Source: Actinomycetes bacterium
GTDB taxonomy: Bacteria > Actinomycetota > Acidimicrobiia > Acidimicrobiales > JAKAVM01
Direction: 5' to 3'
Assembly (NCBI GenBank): GCA_021817065.1
Contig: JAKAWH010000026.1
Coordinates: forward strand, 1-33,639
Length of the DNA: 33,639 nucleotides
Below are positions 16,452 through 24,123 of this stretch, piece by piece (within the stretch, counting starts at the first letter, position 1; each line of letters starts with the position of its first letter). A program made the position numbers and the translations under genes. Below the pieces are notes generated by a model, which saw nothing but the letters and a program-made list of their open reading frames with translations, was not told the DNA's origin and ran no database searches.

Positions 16452-17681
16452 GTGTCAGCTCTCGTGGTCAACTTCAACCAGGAAGCAGCCAATTCGCTGC
16501 TGAACCTCGACAGCACCAACGCGGCCCTGGCCGGTGCGATCCTGGAGTTGTCCTCAGGACTGGCAGTCCAGTTCGCCTACCAGGGACCAGCCGCCTGGTC
16601 CATATCCAACTTCCTCCAGTATCAGAACGCGGGCGACACCCAGTCGGTTTCCAACGCCCAGCAGGGCGTATCGGTGCTCAACATCGCTTCGGGGGCGATC
16701 AACCAGATCGCCGGGATACTGGACCAGATGGAGCAGCTGGCCACTTCCTCGGCCAACGCAGGGGCGATGACCACGGTCCAGATGGCCGCCAACAACACCC
16801 AGTTCAAGGCGCTCTCCAATGAGATCAACAACATTGTCGCCAACACCAAGTACGGGTCCAAGGCGTTGCTCGACGGAACCTATGGGAGTGGCGGAGGAGG
16901 AGGGGGGTCAGTGAGTGCCGCGGGACCCGTTGCACTACCGGGAAGCTTCAAATATGCAGTGACAGGTGCCACCAGCACGGGTTCCAACTGGGTAATGGGG
17001 TCAGTCCATACAGCCCTAGGTGGATTTGTCTCGAATTTCAGGTGGAACTACACCGCACCGAACGCCTCCATAACCCCCAACCAGATAGTGAGCCATATCA
17101 ACGCCGGCCACGACACATCCGGCGCGACTGCATTGACCGCATCGATCAACGGCTCAGGCGATCTGGTGCTCTCGGCCACCCCGCCCGCCGGTGACAAGGT
17201 GAAACTCAACTTTTCCCACCCTGGCAATTTTGCTGCTCAGGCGTATTTTCCGTTCGCCGGGGGCGCCGGCACCATGGCTCCCGCCGCCGGATCGCCGGAG
17301 CAGTTCCAGGTGGGGTACCAGTCGACCAACACCCTGGATGTCTCCATCGCCTCGGTGACCGCCTCGGCTCTCGGGGTGTCCGGGGCCAACATCTCCACCC
17401 AGGCTGGCGCTTCTGCCGCGATCTCCGCGGTGCAGTCGGCCCTCTCCGTGCTGTCGTCGGTTGCGGCGGGCGTGGGTGCCTCCCAGGATCAGCTTCAGGC
17501 ACTGGCATCGGATCTGCAGACCATGTCGACCAACGTTCAGGCGGCAAATTCCTCGGTAGTGGACACCAACATGGCCTCCGAGATGACAGCGTTCAGCACC
17601 CAGCAGATACTCATGCAGTCGGGGCTCGCCATGCTCGGCCAGGCCCAGGCCAACCCGACTCTGGTCCTGAAGCTGCTCTGA
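16452..17681 (+). CDS. Divergent flagellin
   Basis: The 409-residue protein keeps both conserved ends of flagellin. The N-terminal D0/D1 coiled coil contains LSSGLAVQFAYQGPAAWSISNFLQYQ, AQQGVSVLNIASGAINQIAGILDQMEQLATSSANAG and NNIVANTKYGSKALLDG. The C-terminal end reads MASEMTAFSTQQILMQSGLAMLGQAQANPTLVLKLL. The usual SGLRINSAKDDAAGLAI block is altered and lacks its basic and acidic residues. The centre (about 145-320) is a Ser/Thr/Gly/Ala-rich variable domain introduced by a Gly run. It is presumably exported by a flagellar type III system encoded elsewhere; no other flagellar gene is in the window. The GTG start at 16452 lies about 12 bases after GGAAGG. Confidence 0.88.
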   Translation: MSALVVNFNQEAANSLLNLDSTNAALAGAILELSSGLAVQFAYQGPAAWSISNFLQYQNAGDTQSVSNAQQGVSVLNIASGAINQIAGILDQMEQLATSSANAGAMTTVQMAANNTQFKALSNEINNIVANTKYGSKALLDGTYGSGGGGGGSVSAAGPVALPGSFKYAVTGATSTGSNWVMGSVHTALGGFVSNFRWNYTAPNASITPNQIVSHINAGHDTSGATALTASINGSGDLVLSATPPAGDKVKLNFSHPGNFAAQAYFPFAGGAGTMAPAAGSPEQFQVGYQSTNTLDVSIASVTASALGVSGANISTQAGASAAISAVQSALSVLSSVAAGVGASQDQLQALASDLQTMSTNVQAANSSVVDTNMASEMTAFSTQQILMQSGLAMLGQAQANPTLVLKLL

Positions 17682-17753
17682 GAGCCTGCAGCGGTCCTCC
17701 GAGATCGCCGGAATGGCCTTTTCCCGCCTGGTCTCTCGTGGCAGGCTGATCCG

Positions 17754-19532
17754 GTGGTCTTCAACGAGGAGTTCCTCTTCCTCCATATCCCCAAGACCGG
17801 TGGAACCTCGGTCAGCGCGTACCTCCTGCGCAATCTCGCTCCGCCGGTTTATTTTGTCGGCAATCTGCCTGCGCCCGGCCTCCCGCCCGGCCGTGTTCGC
17901 ATTCCTGGCGAACCCCACACCCCGCTCGCCTACGCCCAACGGGTCACCGCCGGGCAGGGATTGGCCCTGGAGGACTTCCGGGCCATCGTGGTTGCCGTCC
18001 GCAACCCCTACGACATGCTGGTCTCCGCCTACTCGTTCATGCAGTCGATGCGGAGTATGCGCGCCATCCTGGCCAACCCCGGGTCGTTCTCGACCCAGCA
18101 GCTCAATGCGACCGAGACGTTCTGGCAGCTCGCCCTTGACGAGGATTTCCACCGCATGGCGATCGCCCTGGGACGGGCCAAGACCCGCAAGAGCCTGGGC
18201 GGATGGATGGGGGGGTGGAGCCAGCCCGAGCGATACTGCACGCTGAACGGGGAGATTCCTCCCAACCTCACCGTGGTGCGTATCGAAAACATCGCCGAGG
18301 AGCTGGGGTCGGTGCTCGATTCACTCGGGATCGAGATGACCGAACCAATCCCCCGGCTCAACGCGTCACCCCACCTTCCGGCGTCCGCCTATTACACGAC
18401 CGAGGCGGAAGAAGCGGTGTACGAGACTTTCCGGTGGGTGTTCGACCAAGGCTACTACGCGAGGATGTCTGCCGAGGAGGTCGAAGGGGCGGCCGGGCGG
18501 TATGCGCAGGCGCTGGAGGACGCGAAGTCCGACGAGGTGGAGACGGCCGGTCCGGTCGCGGTCACCGGCCCGGTCACCGGTCACTATGCCGATAGGTGGG
18601 TGGGGAAACAACTCGTCGTTCCGGTGGCGGCCGAGGCGCACGTCGGGTCGGTGGTGGTGTCCGGTGCCCTGCCGAGTTTCGCGGTGGGGTTGGAGCTCGC
18701 TGCGTCGTTCGCCCCTTGCACTCCGGCCGCCTCCACAGCTCCCGCTGGACCCTCCTCCTCGGTCACCATCGATGCTCCCGGAGTATTCGACGCCGAGATC
18801 CCCATCTGGCTCAGCGCTGGCGAGGAGGGAGTGCTCACCATCTCCGCCTCGTCCGCCTGGACACGCGCCGAGCGCCACGGGCGCGATACTCGCCACCTCG
18901 CCTACTACCTGAACGCGCTGACTTTCCGCGGTGCCCCGGTGACCGGAGGAGCGGCAACCGGCTTGGGTCAACCAGTGGTGGTCGATGACGCTGAGACTGG
19001 CGGGGTTACTGTGTGGCAGTCAATCCGCAGCGACGAAGACGTCTCTTCTCTCGCCGTCGCTGGCACTTTACCTCCTGGCCCTCGGGGCGGGACTGTCTCG
19101 GTGACCTGCGCGGCAGCTAGAGGGATGGGCCCGGAGGGGTCCAAGGGTGCTCCCCAGCAGGCTGCTGTGCGGGTCGAGGGGGAAGGGGAGTTCACCGTCG
19201 CGGTGCCGGTCGCAATTCCGTCGGGTGTATATACGCGGGTCGAGATCGCGGTAGCGCCCGACCCCTCCCCACCCATCGCCATGTCTCCTCCCGACCGCTC
19301 CCCGGTTGGATCCACGGCACCTTCGGGCTCGGTAGATCCCAGGGCACCGAAACCTGCCCGCCCTGGCTATCAGAAGTTCGCCTACCGGAGGACGCTGCCG
19401 GACCTCGATTCCTCTCCAGCCGTCCCAGGCGTCCCCTCCGGTCCATCCCCGGCCTCCGACCCTTCGCCCGCACTTCCCACGCCGGTACGGGTTCGGCGGA
19501 TCGAGTTCACCGGCAGCGGCGACCCGTCTTGA
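17754..19532 (+). CDS. Sulfotransferase-family protein with long beta-rich C-terminal extension
   Basis: The first about 250 residues resemble PAPS-dependent sulfotransferases. The 5'-phosphosulfate loop is FLHIPKTGGTSVSAYLL (near residue 9) and the 3'-phosphate segment is IVVAVRNPYDMLVSAYSFM, followed by TVVRIENIAEELGSVLDSLGI and FDQGYYARM. The remaining about 330 residues contain two similar beta-sandwich-like stretches (one with DTRHLAYYLNALTFRG, a pattern seen in domains attached to glycan-modifying enzymes) and a Pro/Ser/Ala-rich tail. The start is GTG 17754. It follows the flagellin by 72 bases on the same strand, so sulfation of a glycan on flagellin or the cell surface is a reasonable but unproven guess. 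Confidence 0.78.
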   Translation: MVFNEEFLFLHIPKTGGTSVSAYLLRNLAPPVYFVGNLPAPGLPPGRVRIPGEPHTPLAYAQRVTAGQGLALEDFRAIVVAVRNPYDMLVSAYSFMQSMRSMRAILANPGSFSTQQLNATETFWQLALDEDFHRMAIALGRAKTRKSLGGWMGGWSQPERYCTLNGEIPPNLTVVRIENIAEELGSVLDSLGIEMTEPIPRLNASPHLPASAYYTTEAEEAVYETFRWVFDQGYYARMSAEEVEGAAGRYAQALEDAKSDEVETAGPVAVTGPVTGHYADRWVGKQLVVPVAAEAHVGSVVVSGALPSFAVGLELAASFAPCTPAASTAPAGPSSSVTIDAPGVFDAEIPIWLSAGEEGVLTISASSAWTRAERHGRDTRHLAYYLNALTFRGAPVTGGAATGLGQPVVVDDAETGGVTVWQSIRSDEDVSSLAVAGTLPPGPRGGTVSVTCAAARGMGPEGSKGAPQQAAVRVEGEGEFTVAVPVAIPSGVYTRVEIAVAPDPSPPIAMSPPDRSPVGSTAPSGSVDPRAPKPARPGYQKFAYRRTLPDLDSSPAVPGVPSGPSPASDPSPALPTPVRVRRIEFTGSGDPS

Positions 19533-19570
19533 CCAGTGTCGACCCACCGGGCACCGCTGGAGCCTCTACC

Positions 19571-19709
19571 AGCATCTAAATGCTGAAGCTTCAACACTGT
19601 CTCCGTCTCGTTAATTACGAAAGCGTCACACGCAGGTTTCTTGCGTTGAGCGCGACCGGCCACCAAGGCCCCGTGAGCAGCCATTTCCCGTTTTCGGTAT
19701 TAACGAGAC
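19571..19709. repeat. AT-rich intergenic patch with inverted repeats
   Basis: GTCTCGTTAAT at 19605-19615 is matched exactly in inverse orientation at 19699-19709, and the similarity extends imperfectly on both sides, enclosing about 83 bases. Just upstream are a small hairpin (AGCAT-CTAA-ATGCT, from 19571) and a palindrome TGAAGCTTCA. The base composition is noticeably more AT-rich than the genes. It could be the remnant of a small mobile element or a bidirectional transcription terminator; no T-run typical of a terminator is obvious. Confidence 0.5.
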
Positions 19710-19714
19710 AGAGA

Positions 19715-19806
19715 GCATGATCGGGGTGGCTGCGACTCCAGCGGGGTGTGGGAGGCAATGCCTCCCTGGGAAAGGACCAGGGTTTCCCCGCATGATCGGG
19801 GTGGCT
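19715..19806. repeat. 17-bp direct repeats around the end of the cooC-like gene
   Basis: The sequence GCATGATCGGGGTGGCT occurs exactly at 19715-19731 and at 19790-19806, the second copy running into the stop codon of the cooC-like gene. Both are followed by related GGGTGTGGG stretches, so this looks like a partial 75-bp duplication of the gene's 3' end. Between them lies a perfect palindrome GGGAGGCA-A-TGCCTCCC at about 19750-19766. Confidence 0.75.
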
Positions 19807-20593
19807 AGGGTGTGGGCAGGAGGTGCTTGTCGATCACCTCGGCGTAGGCGGTCAGGGCGGTCGAGTCGGCAGGAAGGCCGGTGATCGGGGTGCCGGCGAA
19901 GTCGAACTCGGCCACCGTCTCGTCGTAGGGGATCATGCCGAACACGTCGATGCCGATCCGTTCCGCCGATTGGGCCAGTGCTTCCCGGTTCCCGTTGACC
20001 CGGTTGAATACCAGCCCCAGCTTTTCGCATCGGATGGCGCGGTCCACGTCGATCATCTTCTTGATCATCGAAGCGGTTTCCAGGCCGCGGGCGGTGGGGT
20101 CGCTCACCACAACCAGCGCGTCGAGGTGCCGGACCACCTGGCGGTTGATCTGCTCCAGGCCCGCCTCGCCATCTATGAGTATGGTGTCGAAGCTGAGCGA
20201 TAGGGACTTGATCGCCTGCCGGAGGAGCGAGTTGACCGGGCAGTAACAGCCCAGGGTCTCGGTCCGCCCCATCGCCAGCACGCTGAAACCGTCCATCTCG
20301 GTGAGCGCCTCGAAGGCTAGGTACTCCACCTTGTCGGCCAGCTCCGCCTTGGCTTGGCTGTCGGCGCCCTTGGCGGTGCGGATCACCGCCTCGCGCACTT
20401 CGCCCATTGTCCGGCGGGCCTCGATGCCAAGCGCGCACAGCAGGCCGCCGGCCGGGTCTGCATCGATGAGAAGAAGCCTGCCGGCATCCTCCCGCTCGGC
20501 GAGGAGCCGGGCAAGAACTGCGATGGTGACCGTCTTGCCGGTACCACCTTTGCCGGCCACCGCGATCATGCGGGGAGAGGCGTCGTCGCTCAT
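19805..20593 (-). CDS. CooC-type MinD-superfamily ATPase (metal-centre maturation)
   Basis: The 262-residue protein begins IAVAGKGGTGKT (residues 10-21), the deviant Walker A with the signature Lys15. It has LLIDADPAG, ILIDGEAGLEQI and, at residues 116-118, the Cys-Tyr-Cys in LGCYCPVNSLLR. The CxC is the metal-binding motif of CooC/AcsF, which load nickel into CO dehydrogenase or acetyl-CoA synthase. Here there is no CO dehydrogenase. The start ATG 20593 overlaps the stop of the upstream gene by 4 bases and has AAGGA 9-10 bases before it; the longer open frame to 20743 only shadows that gene. It is the last gene of the dehydratase-like operon. Confidence 0.88.
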   Translation of the reverse strand: MSDDASPRMIAVAGKGGTGKTVTIAVLARLLAEREDAGRLLLIDADPAGGLLCALGIEARRTMGEVREAVIRTAKGADSQAKAELADKVEYLAFEALTEMDGFSVLAMGRTETLGCYCPVNSLLRQAIKSLSLSFDTILIDGEAGLEQINRQVVRHLDALVVVSDPTARGLETASMIKKMIDVDRAIRCEKLGLVFNRVNGNREALAQSAERIGIDVFGMIPYDETVAEFDFAGTPITGLPADSTALTAYAEVIDKHLLPTP

Positions 20594-21468
20594 GCGTTGA
20601 ATATCCTTTCGCGCCAGGTGCGGTCCTTCTTCTTCGTCCGCTCCTGTTTCTTGGCCACAGCCACTCTTGCCGTTGCCACGATCACCTCCCGGATGTCGTC
20701 GCAAACCTCCTGGTCGGTGCACGATGAGCAGTCGAAGTCGCATTCGAGGTCGAAGCCCCGGTCCTTCCAGGTCTGGCGCAGGATGTCGGAACCGATCTGG
20801 CGGGCGGTTGCGGCAAGATCGGACAGCGAGCGCACGTCGTCACGGCTGGAGGTTACGAAAACCACCTCGGCGGACGTCGCACCCGGAACGGATGCCTTCA
20901 CTCGCTGGAGGAGCACCCGCCCCAGGGTATCCAGGTCCAGGCCCTTGGCGGCACCGGCTCCGGACACTCGTGCCCAAACGTACTCAGAGGTGCTCTTGGC
21001 CATGAAGCCCTCCACCGTGTCGGAGAGATTCTGGATTCCCATCAGGATCTCGTGCTCATCGGGGCCCAGTGATGGTCCCGCGACAATCACCATCTGAGCG
21101 AAGGGCAGGCTCGCACCTTGCGCCTCTGGGATGTCGGGTCCGAGTAGCCGGATACGACCGTCGACCACCAGGCCGGGATCGGTCGTCCACAGCACCGCGG
21201 CGCAAGAACCCTCGGCGGGATTTCCGAGCTCGACAAAAGTGTCGCTGCGCAGTATCACCCCCGGATTGGCACCAGGGCCGACCGTGACCGGGAGCCCGTC
21301 GAGGAGGGATTCCTGGGGGTGGAAAGTCTCCCGAACCGAAGGGGCCGAAGGGGCCATTCGGCCCCGTATCGTGTCGACCCGCGCTCCCAATTCGATGATG
21401 CACTCGTCATAAGGGCCCACTGGGTCCTCCCGCCCGAGGCCCATCCCGGCGAAGGGAGTCGCGTTCAT
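20590..21468 (-). CDS. Acetyl-CoA synthase/CdhC (CODH beta) -like protein with C-terminal Cys motif
   Basis: The 292-residue protein resembles part of the acetyl-CoA synthase/CdhC beta subunit. The strongest match is to my recollection of its middle region: RIRLLGPDIPEA ... LPFAQMVIVAGPSLGPDEHEIL ... VWARVSG. It also has PYDECIIELGARVDTIRGRM and FVELGNPAEGSCAAVLWT. The C-terminus carries C-x3-C-x2-C-x5-C (Cys243, 247, 250, 256) and then a Lys/Arg-rich tail. The A-cluster ligand set of true ACS, including the Cys-Gly-Cys, is absent. A metal-cluster-bearing scaffold or electron carrier is possible; the real role is unknown. The start ATG 21468 is 8 bases after the preceding stop, and the upstream open frame shadows the preceding gene. 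Confidence 0.7.
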   Translation of the reverse strand: MNATPFAGMGLGREDPVGPYDECIIELGARVDTIRGRMAPSAPSVRETFHPQESLLDGLPVTVGPGANPGVILRSDTFVELGNPAEGSCAAVLWTTDPGLVVDGRIRLLGPDIPEAQGASLPFAQMVIVAGPSLGPDEHEILMGIQNLSDTVEGFMAKSTSEYVWARVSGAGAAKGLDLDTLGRVLLQRVKASVPGATSAEVVFVTSSRDDVRSLSDLAATARQIGSDILRQTWKDRGFDLECDFDCSSCTDQEVCDDIREVIVATARVAVAKKQERTKKKDRTWRERIFNA

Positions 21469-21476
21469 GGCGAAAC

Positions 21477-22796
21477 CTACCCGAGGCCCATCCCCGTGAA
21501 GAACTCGGATACGCGGTCCTTGATCTCGTCGACGCTGGTGTAGCGGGGATCGAAAAGATCCAGCCCAATGTGAAGGAAGGGCACTCCCAGCTCGCGACAC
21601 GTCCTGCGCATGATCCCCGAGGCGGCCGAGCCGTCCTTATGACCCATGTGGCCGGGCCAGATGACTGCGTCGATCTTGTAGTCGGGCACGATGCGACGGA
21701 TGTCGTTGGAGAAGTTCTCGGCGGTGCCACGCGCCTGGCGGATCATCGGTGCGTCGATGAGTGCCCGCTTGGCCAAGCCGTAGAAGATTGTGTCTTCGTT
21801 GGTGGTGTCTATCAAGGTGTAGGGGCAGTGCCCGAACATGTCCATCACCACTACCGCACCCCATTCTTGCTCCAGCCAGGGCAGGAAGTCCTCGGCCCAG
21901 ATGAATGGGAGGATGTCGAACCAGAAGAGTCGGATGCGCTCCTTCCAGTCCGGGTTTCCGACAATGGAGCCCTGCCCTGCCTTCACCCGAGCCTCACCGC
22001 ACTTGTACAGCAGATCGAACCATTCCGTGCAGCGAGGATCGCCAGCGGTGAAGCACTGAGAAATGGCGAACGCGGTGGACCCGCCCGGAGTGAAGCCGTG
22101 GGGGCTGGGAACGTTACGCCGCAATTCGTTGTAGTCCTGCCATAGCGAGTACGTACGGTTGGACTCCTCGCACACCTCGCGGAGGCGGTCGATGTCCATC
22201 GTGTGGCCGGTGTGCTCCTCCAGGAAGGTCACCATTCTCTTCAGCTCCTCAGCGAAGTAGGTGATCGCGCGCTCGTCGGAGGTGTAGGGCGGGTCGCAGC
22301 TGAAGATGGGAACGTCTTTCCAACCCTGGTTGTGCATGATGACCTGCTGGAGCATGGGTGTTGCATCGCAGGGGTAGAGCAGTCCCACCGCTGCGGTAGG
22401 CACCGGCATCAGTCCCTCTTCGATGTAGTAGATGGGAAGGCGGATGGCGGTACACAGGTCGGTGCCGAGCCCCATGTGCTCGGTCGCGTCGATCTCCGAG
22501 AGCACGTAGGGGGCCGACGACTGGAGAAAAGGGCTCTCCATGACCATGAACCATGGCACTCCCATCGCGGTGAAGAGCTCGGGCGCGTTGCAGAAGTAGC
22601 CCGCGATGAAGGGTTTGTCGTTCTCGACGCAGTCGACGATGGTCTCCTTGGCGTCGAGGAGGATCTCGAACATCTTGGCGTAGAGCTCCCCCTCGTCTCC
22701 GGGGACGAGGCGTGCCATCTCCAACATCTCGGCGAACCGGTCGCGCTCGCGTACGTAGCGATCGACCGACTTCTGCTTGACTGCTGTCATCACCAT
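21477..22796 (-). CDS. 2-hydroxyacyl-CoA dehydratase/benzoyl-CoA-reductase-like subunit (larger)
   Basis: The 439-residue protein belongs to the HgdB/BcrB-like family, whose heterodimers hold Fe-S clusters and perform radical dehydration or low-potential reduction of acyl-CoAs. Cluster-type cysteines appear at YFCNAPELFTAMGVP (Cys69) and LLYPCDATPML (Cys143), with further Cys at 115 and 167. In the C-terminal part, where the third ligand is usually found, the sequence is WPGHMGHKDGSA with no Cys; a Cys follows later in RRTCRELGVP. The start ATG 22796 has a perfect AGGAGG 8 bases upstream. It is 66 bases after the partner subunit. Substrate unknown. Confidence 0.88.
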   Translation of the reverse strand: MVMTAVKQKSVDRYVRERDRFAEMLEMARLVPGDEGELYAKMFEILLDAKETIVDCVENDKPFIAGYFCNAPELFTAMGVPWFMVMESPFLQSSAPYVLSEIDATEHMGLGTDLCTAIRLPIYYIEEGLMPVPTAAVGLLYPCDATPMLQQVIMHNQGWKDVPIFSCDPPYTSDERAITYFAEELKRMVTFLEEHTGHTMDIDRLREVCEESNRTYSLWQDYNELRRNVPSPHGFTPGGSTAFAISQCFTAGDPRCTEWFDLLYKCGEARVKAGQGSIVGNPDWKERIRLFWFDILPFIWAEDFLPWLEQEWGAVVVMDMFGHCPYTLIDTTNEDTIFYGLAKRALIDAPMIRQARGTAENFSNDIRRIVPDYKIDAVIWPGHMGHKDGSAASGIMRRTCRELGVPFLHIGLDLFDPRYTSVDEIKDRVSEFFTGMGLG

Positions 22797-22862
22797 CGAG
22801 AATGCCTCCTGGTCATAGCTGAGCGTGGATGGGCAACGGACAATACCGGGTTGAGCTCACGG

Positions 22863-24038
22863 TCAAGCCAGGCTCTGGGCGCCGGCGCGAATAGTCACCG
22901 AGGTCCCTTTGATCGCTTCCAGGAAAGCCTGGACCCGGGTCCTCAACTGCCCGGTTCCGCTCAGGATGTACTCGCGGTCGAGGGCGAGGAAAGGGATGCC
23001 GTCGGCTTTGAGATCGTTCCCGGTCATGTAGTGCTCCACCAGCCACTGATCGCAGAACATCAGGCGCTCCGCGATCACTCCGTCCACTCTGAACTCATTG
23101 ACCAGGTCGCGGACGTAGGCGAGGCGGCGCGGCTGATCTCCACACATGCGGGGGCAGGAGGGGCGTTCCTGGATGTAGTAGCGGGCGAGGGAGCGGACCG
23201 GATCTGGATCCTCCTCGTCGATCGCCTCCCACATGAGGCGCGAGCCGAAGCAGGTCGAGTCGGTCACCACCAGTCCCCCCTGCTCCTCGATGATCCGGAC
23301 GTACTCGGGATCGTCGAGCTCGCCGCCGACGATCATTAGCCGCGCTCGGTAGCCGTCGACGCCGGGGGCGGTCCGAGCCTCCTCGACCACTTCTTCGAGG
23401 AGCTCGAGGTACCGCTCGCGGGGGAGCGCGGTTCCCGCCACCATCACTTCGAGTGCCTGGACGCCGGTGATCGGGGGACGTTCCGCCCGGCGCATCTGGT
23501 AGAGCTCCTTCTGGAGCGCCCGGATCCGGTTGTGCAAGCGGATCGCTTCGTCGAGACGGTCGCCCGTGATCTCGACGCCGAATTGCCCCTCGATCTTCTC
23601 CTTCAAGACCGCGATGTCGTCGTGGTACCAGCCGACCTGGGGGTCGTCGACCTTGTGGGGCAGGCTCATCACGTGGACGAAGGGTGTATCCAGGGCTTGT
23701 ATCCAGTTGTCGTAGACGCGGCGCACGTGGTCGCAGCTATTGATGCAGACCATTCCGTCGAGGAAGTCGTACTCCCCGAGCAGCGCCTGGTTGAAAGCAT
23801 GTCGTGGGAAGGTGCAGTTGATCGGGGTGAAGTAGGCGTCGGCGAGTTCGGTGGAGGTACTGCCGGTGCCCCGCATCCGGAAGGGCAGGATGCCGGCGGC
23901 GGTGAACAGCTCGTCGGGCACCATCGAGCAGAAGAAGCCCACTACCTTCCCCCCCTGTGCCTTCCAGGCGTCGATCTCCGGGTTTCCGAGAGAGCGGGTG
24001 GCCTCGGCGAATATCCTCCATGCATCCTGTGCGCTCAC
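22863..24038 (-). CDS. 2-hydroxyacyl-CoA dehydratase/benzoyl-CoA-reductase-like subunit (smaller)
   Basis: This 391-residue subunit has the three expected cluster cysteines: FFCSMVPDELFTAAGILP (Cys37), INSCDHVRRVYDNW (Cys102) and AERLMFCDQW (Cys329). Additional Cys occur in TPINCTFPRH, DSTCFGSRL and SCPRMCGDQ. Family members receive one electron from the ATP-driven activator and pass it to a CoA ester or, in double-cubane proteins, to small substrates. GTG 24038 is chosen as start because AAAGGAG lies 6-8 bases upstream; an in-frame extension to 24095 has no SD. It is separated from the activator gene by 85 bases containing a strong hairpin. Confidence 0.9.
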   Translation of the reverse strand: MSAQDAWRIFAEATRSLGNPEIDAWKAQGGKVVGFFCSMVPDELFTAAGILPFRMRGTGSTSTELADAYFTPINCTFPRHAFNQALLGEYDFLDGMVCINSCDHVRRVYDNWIQALDTPFVHVMSLPHKVDDPQVGWYHDDIAVLKEKIEGQFGVEITGDRLDEAIRLHNRIRALQKELYQMRRAERPPITGVQALEVMVAGTALPRERYLELLEEVVEEARTAPGVDGYRARLMIVGGELDDPEYVRIIEEQGGLVVTDSTCFGSRLMWEAIDEEDPDPVRSLARYYIQERPSCPRMCGDQPRRLAYVRDLVNEFRVDGVIAERLMFCDQWLVEHYMTGNDLKADGIPFLALDREYILSGTGQLRTRVQAFLEAIKGTSVTIRAGAQSLA

Positions 24039-24078
24039 CGGGGGCTCCTTTCGTCGTGGGATCGGAATATCGGATTGA

Positions 24079-24103
24079 GGCATACCGGCGAGCACCGGTA
24101 GCC
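24079..24103 (-). promoter_or_regulatory. Hairpin between activator and dehydratase-like subunit genes
   Basis: On the minus strand TACCGG and CCGGTA pair across a 6-base loop, with an additional GGC/GCC pairing outside a bulge. It sits about 40 bases upstream of the GTG of the smaller subunit. It could be an RNA-processing or stabilising element that sets unequal activator and subunit levels; there is no U-run for a terminator. Confidence 0.4.
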
Positions 24104-24123
24104 GAAGGGGGAGCCGGGAATGC

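Noticed and set aside
19805-21468. A functional CO dehydrogenase/acetyl-CoA synthase locus
   Set aside because: There is no CODH catalytic subunit, no corrinoid Fe-S protein or methyltransferase, and the ACS-like protein lacks the A-cluster cysteines.
22203-23339. 378-codon plus-strand open frame opposite the dehydratase-like genes
   Set aside because: It spans the ends of two well-supported genes on the other strand and has no recognisable motif.
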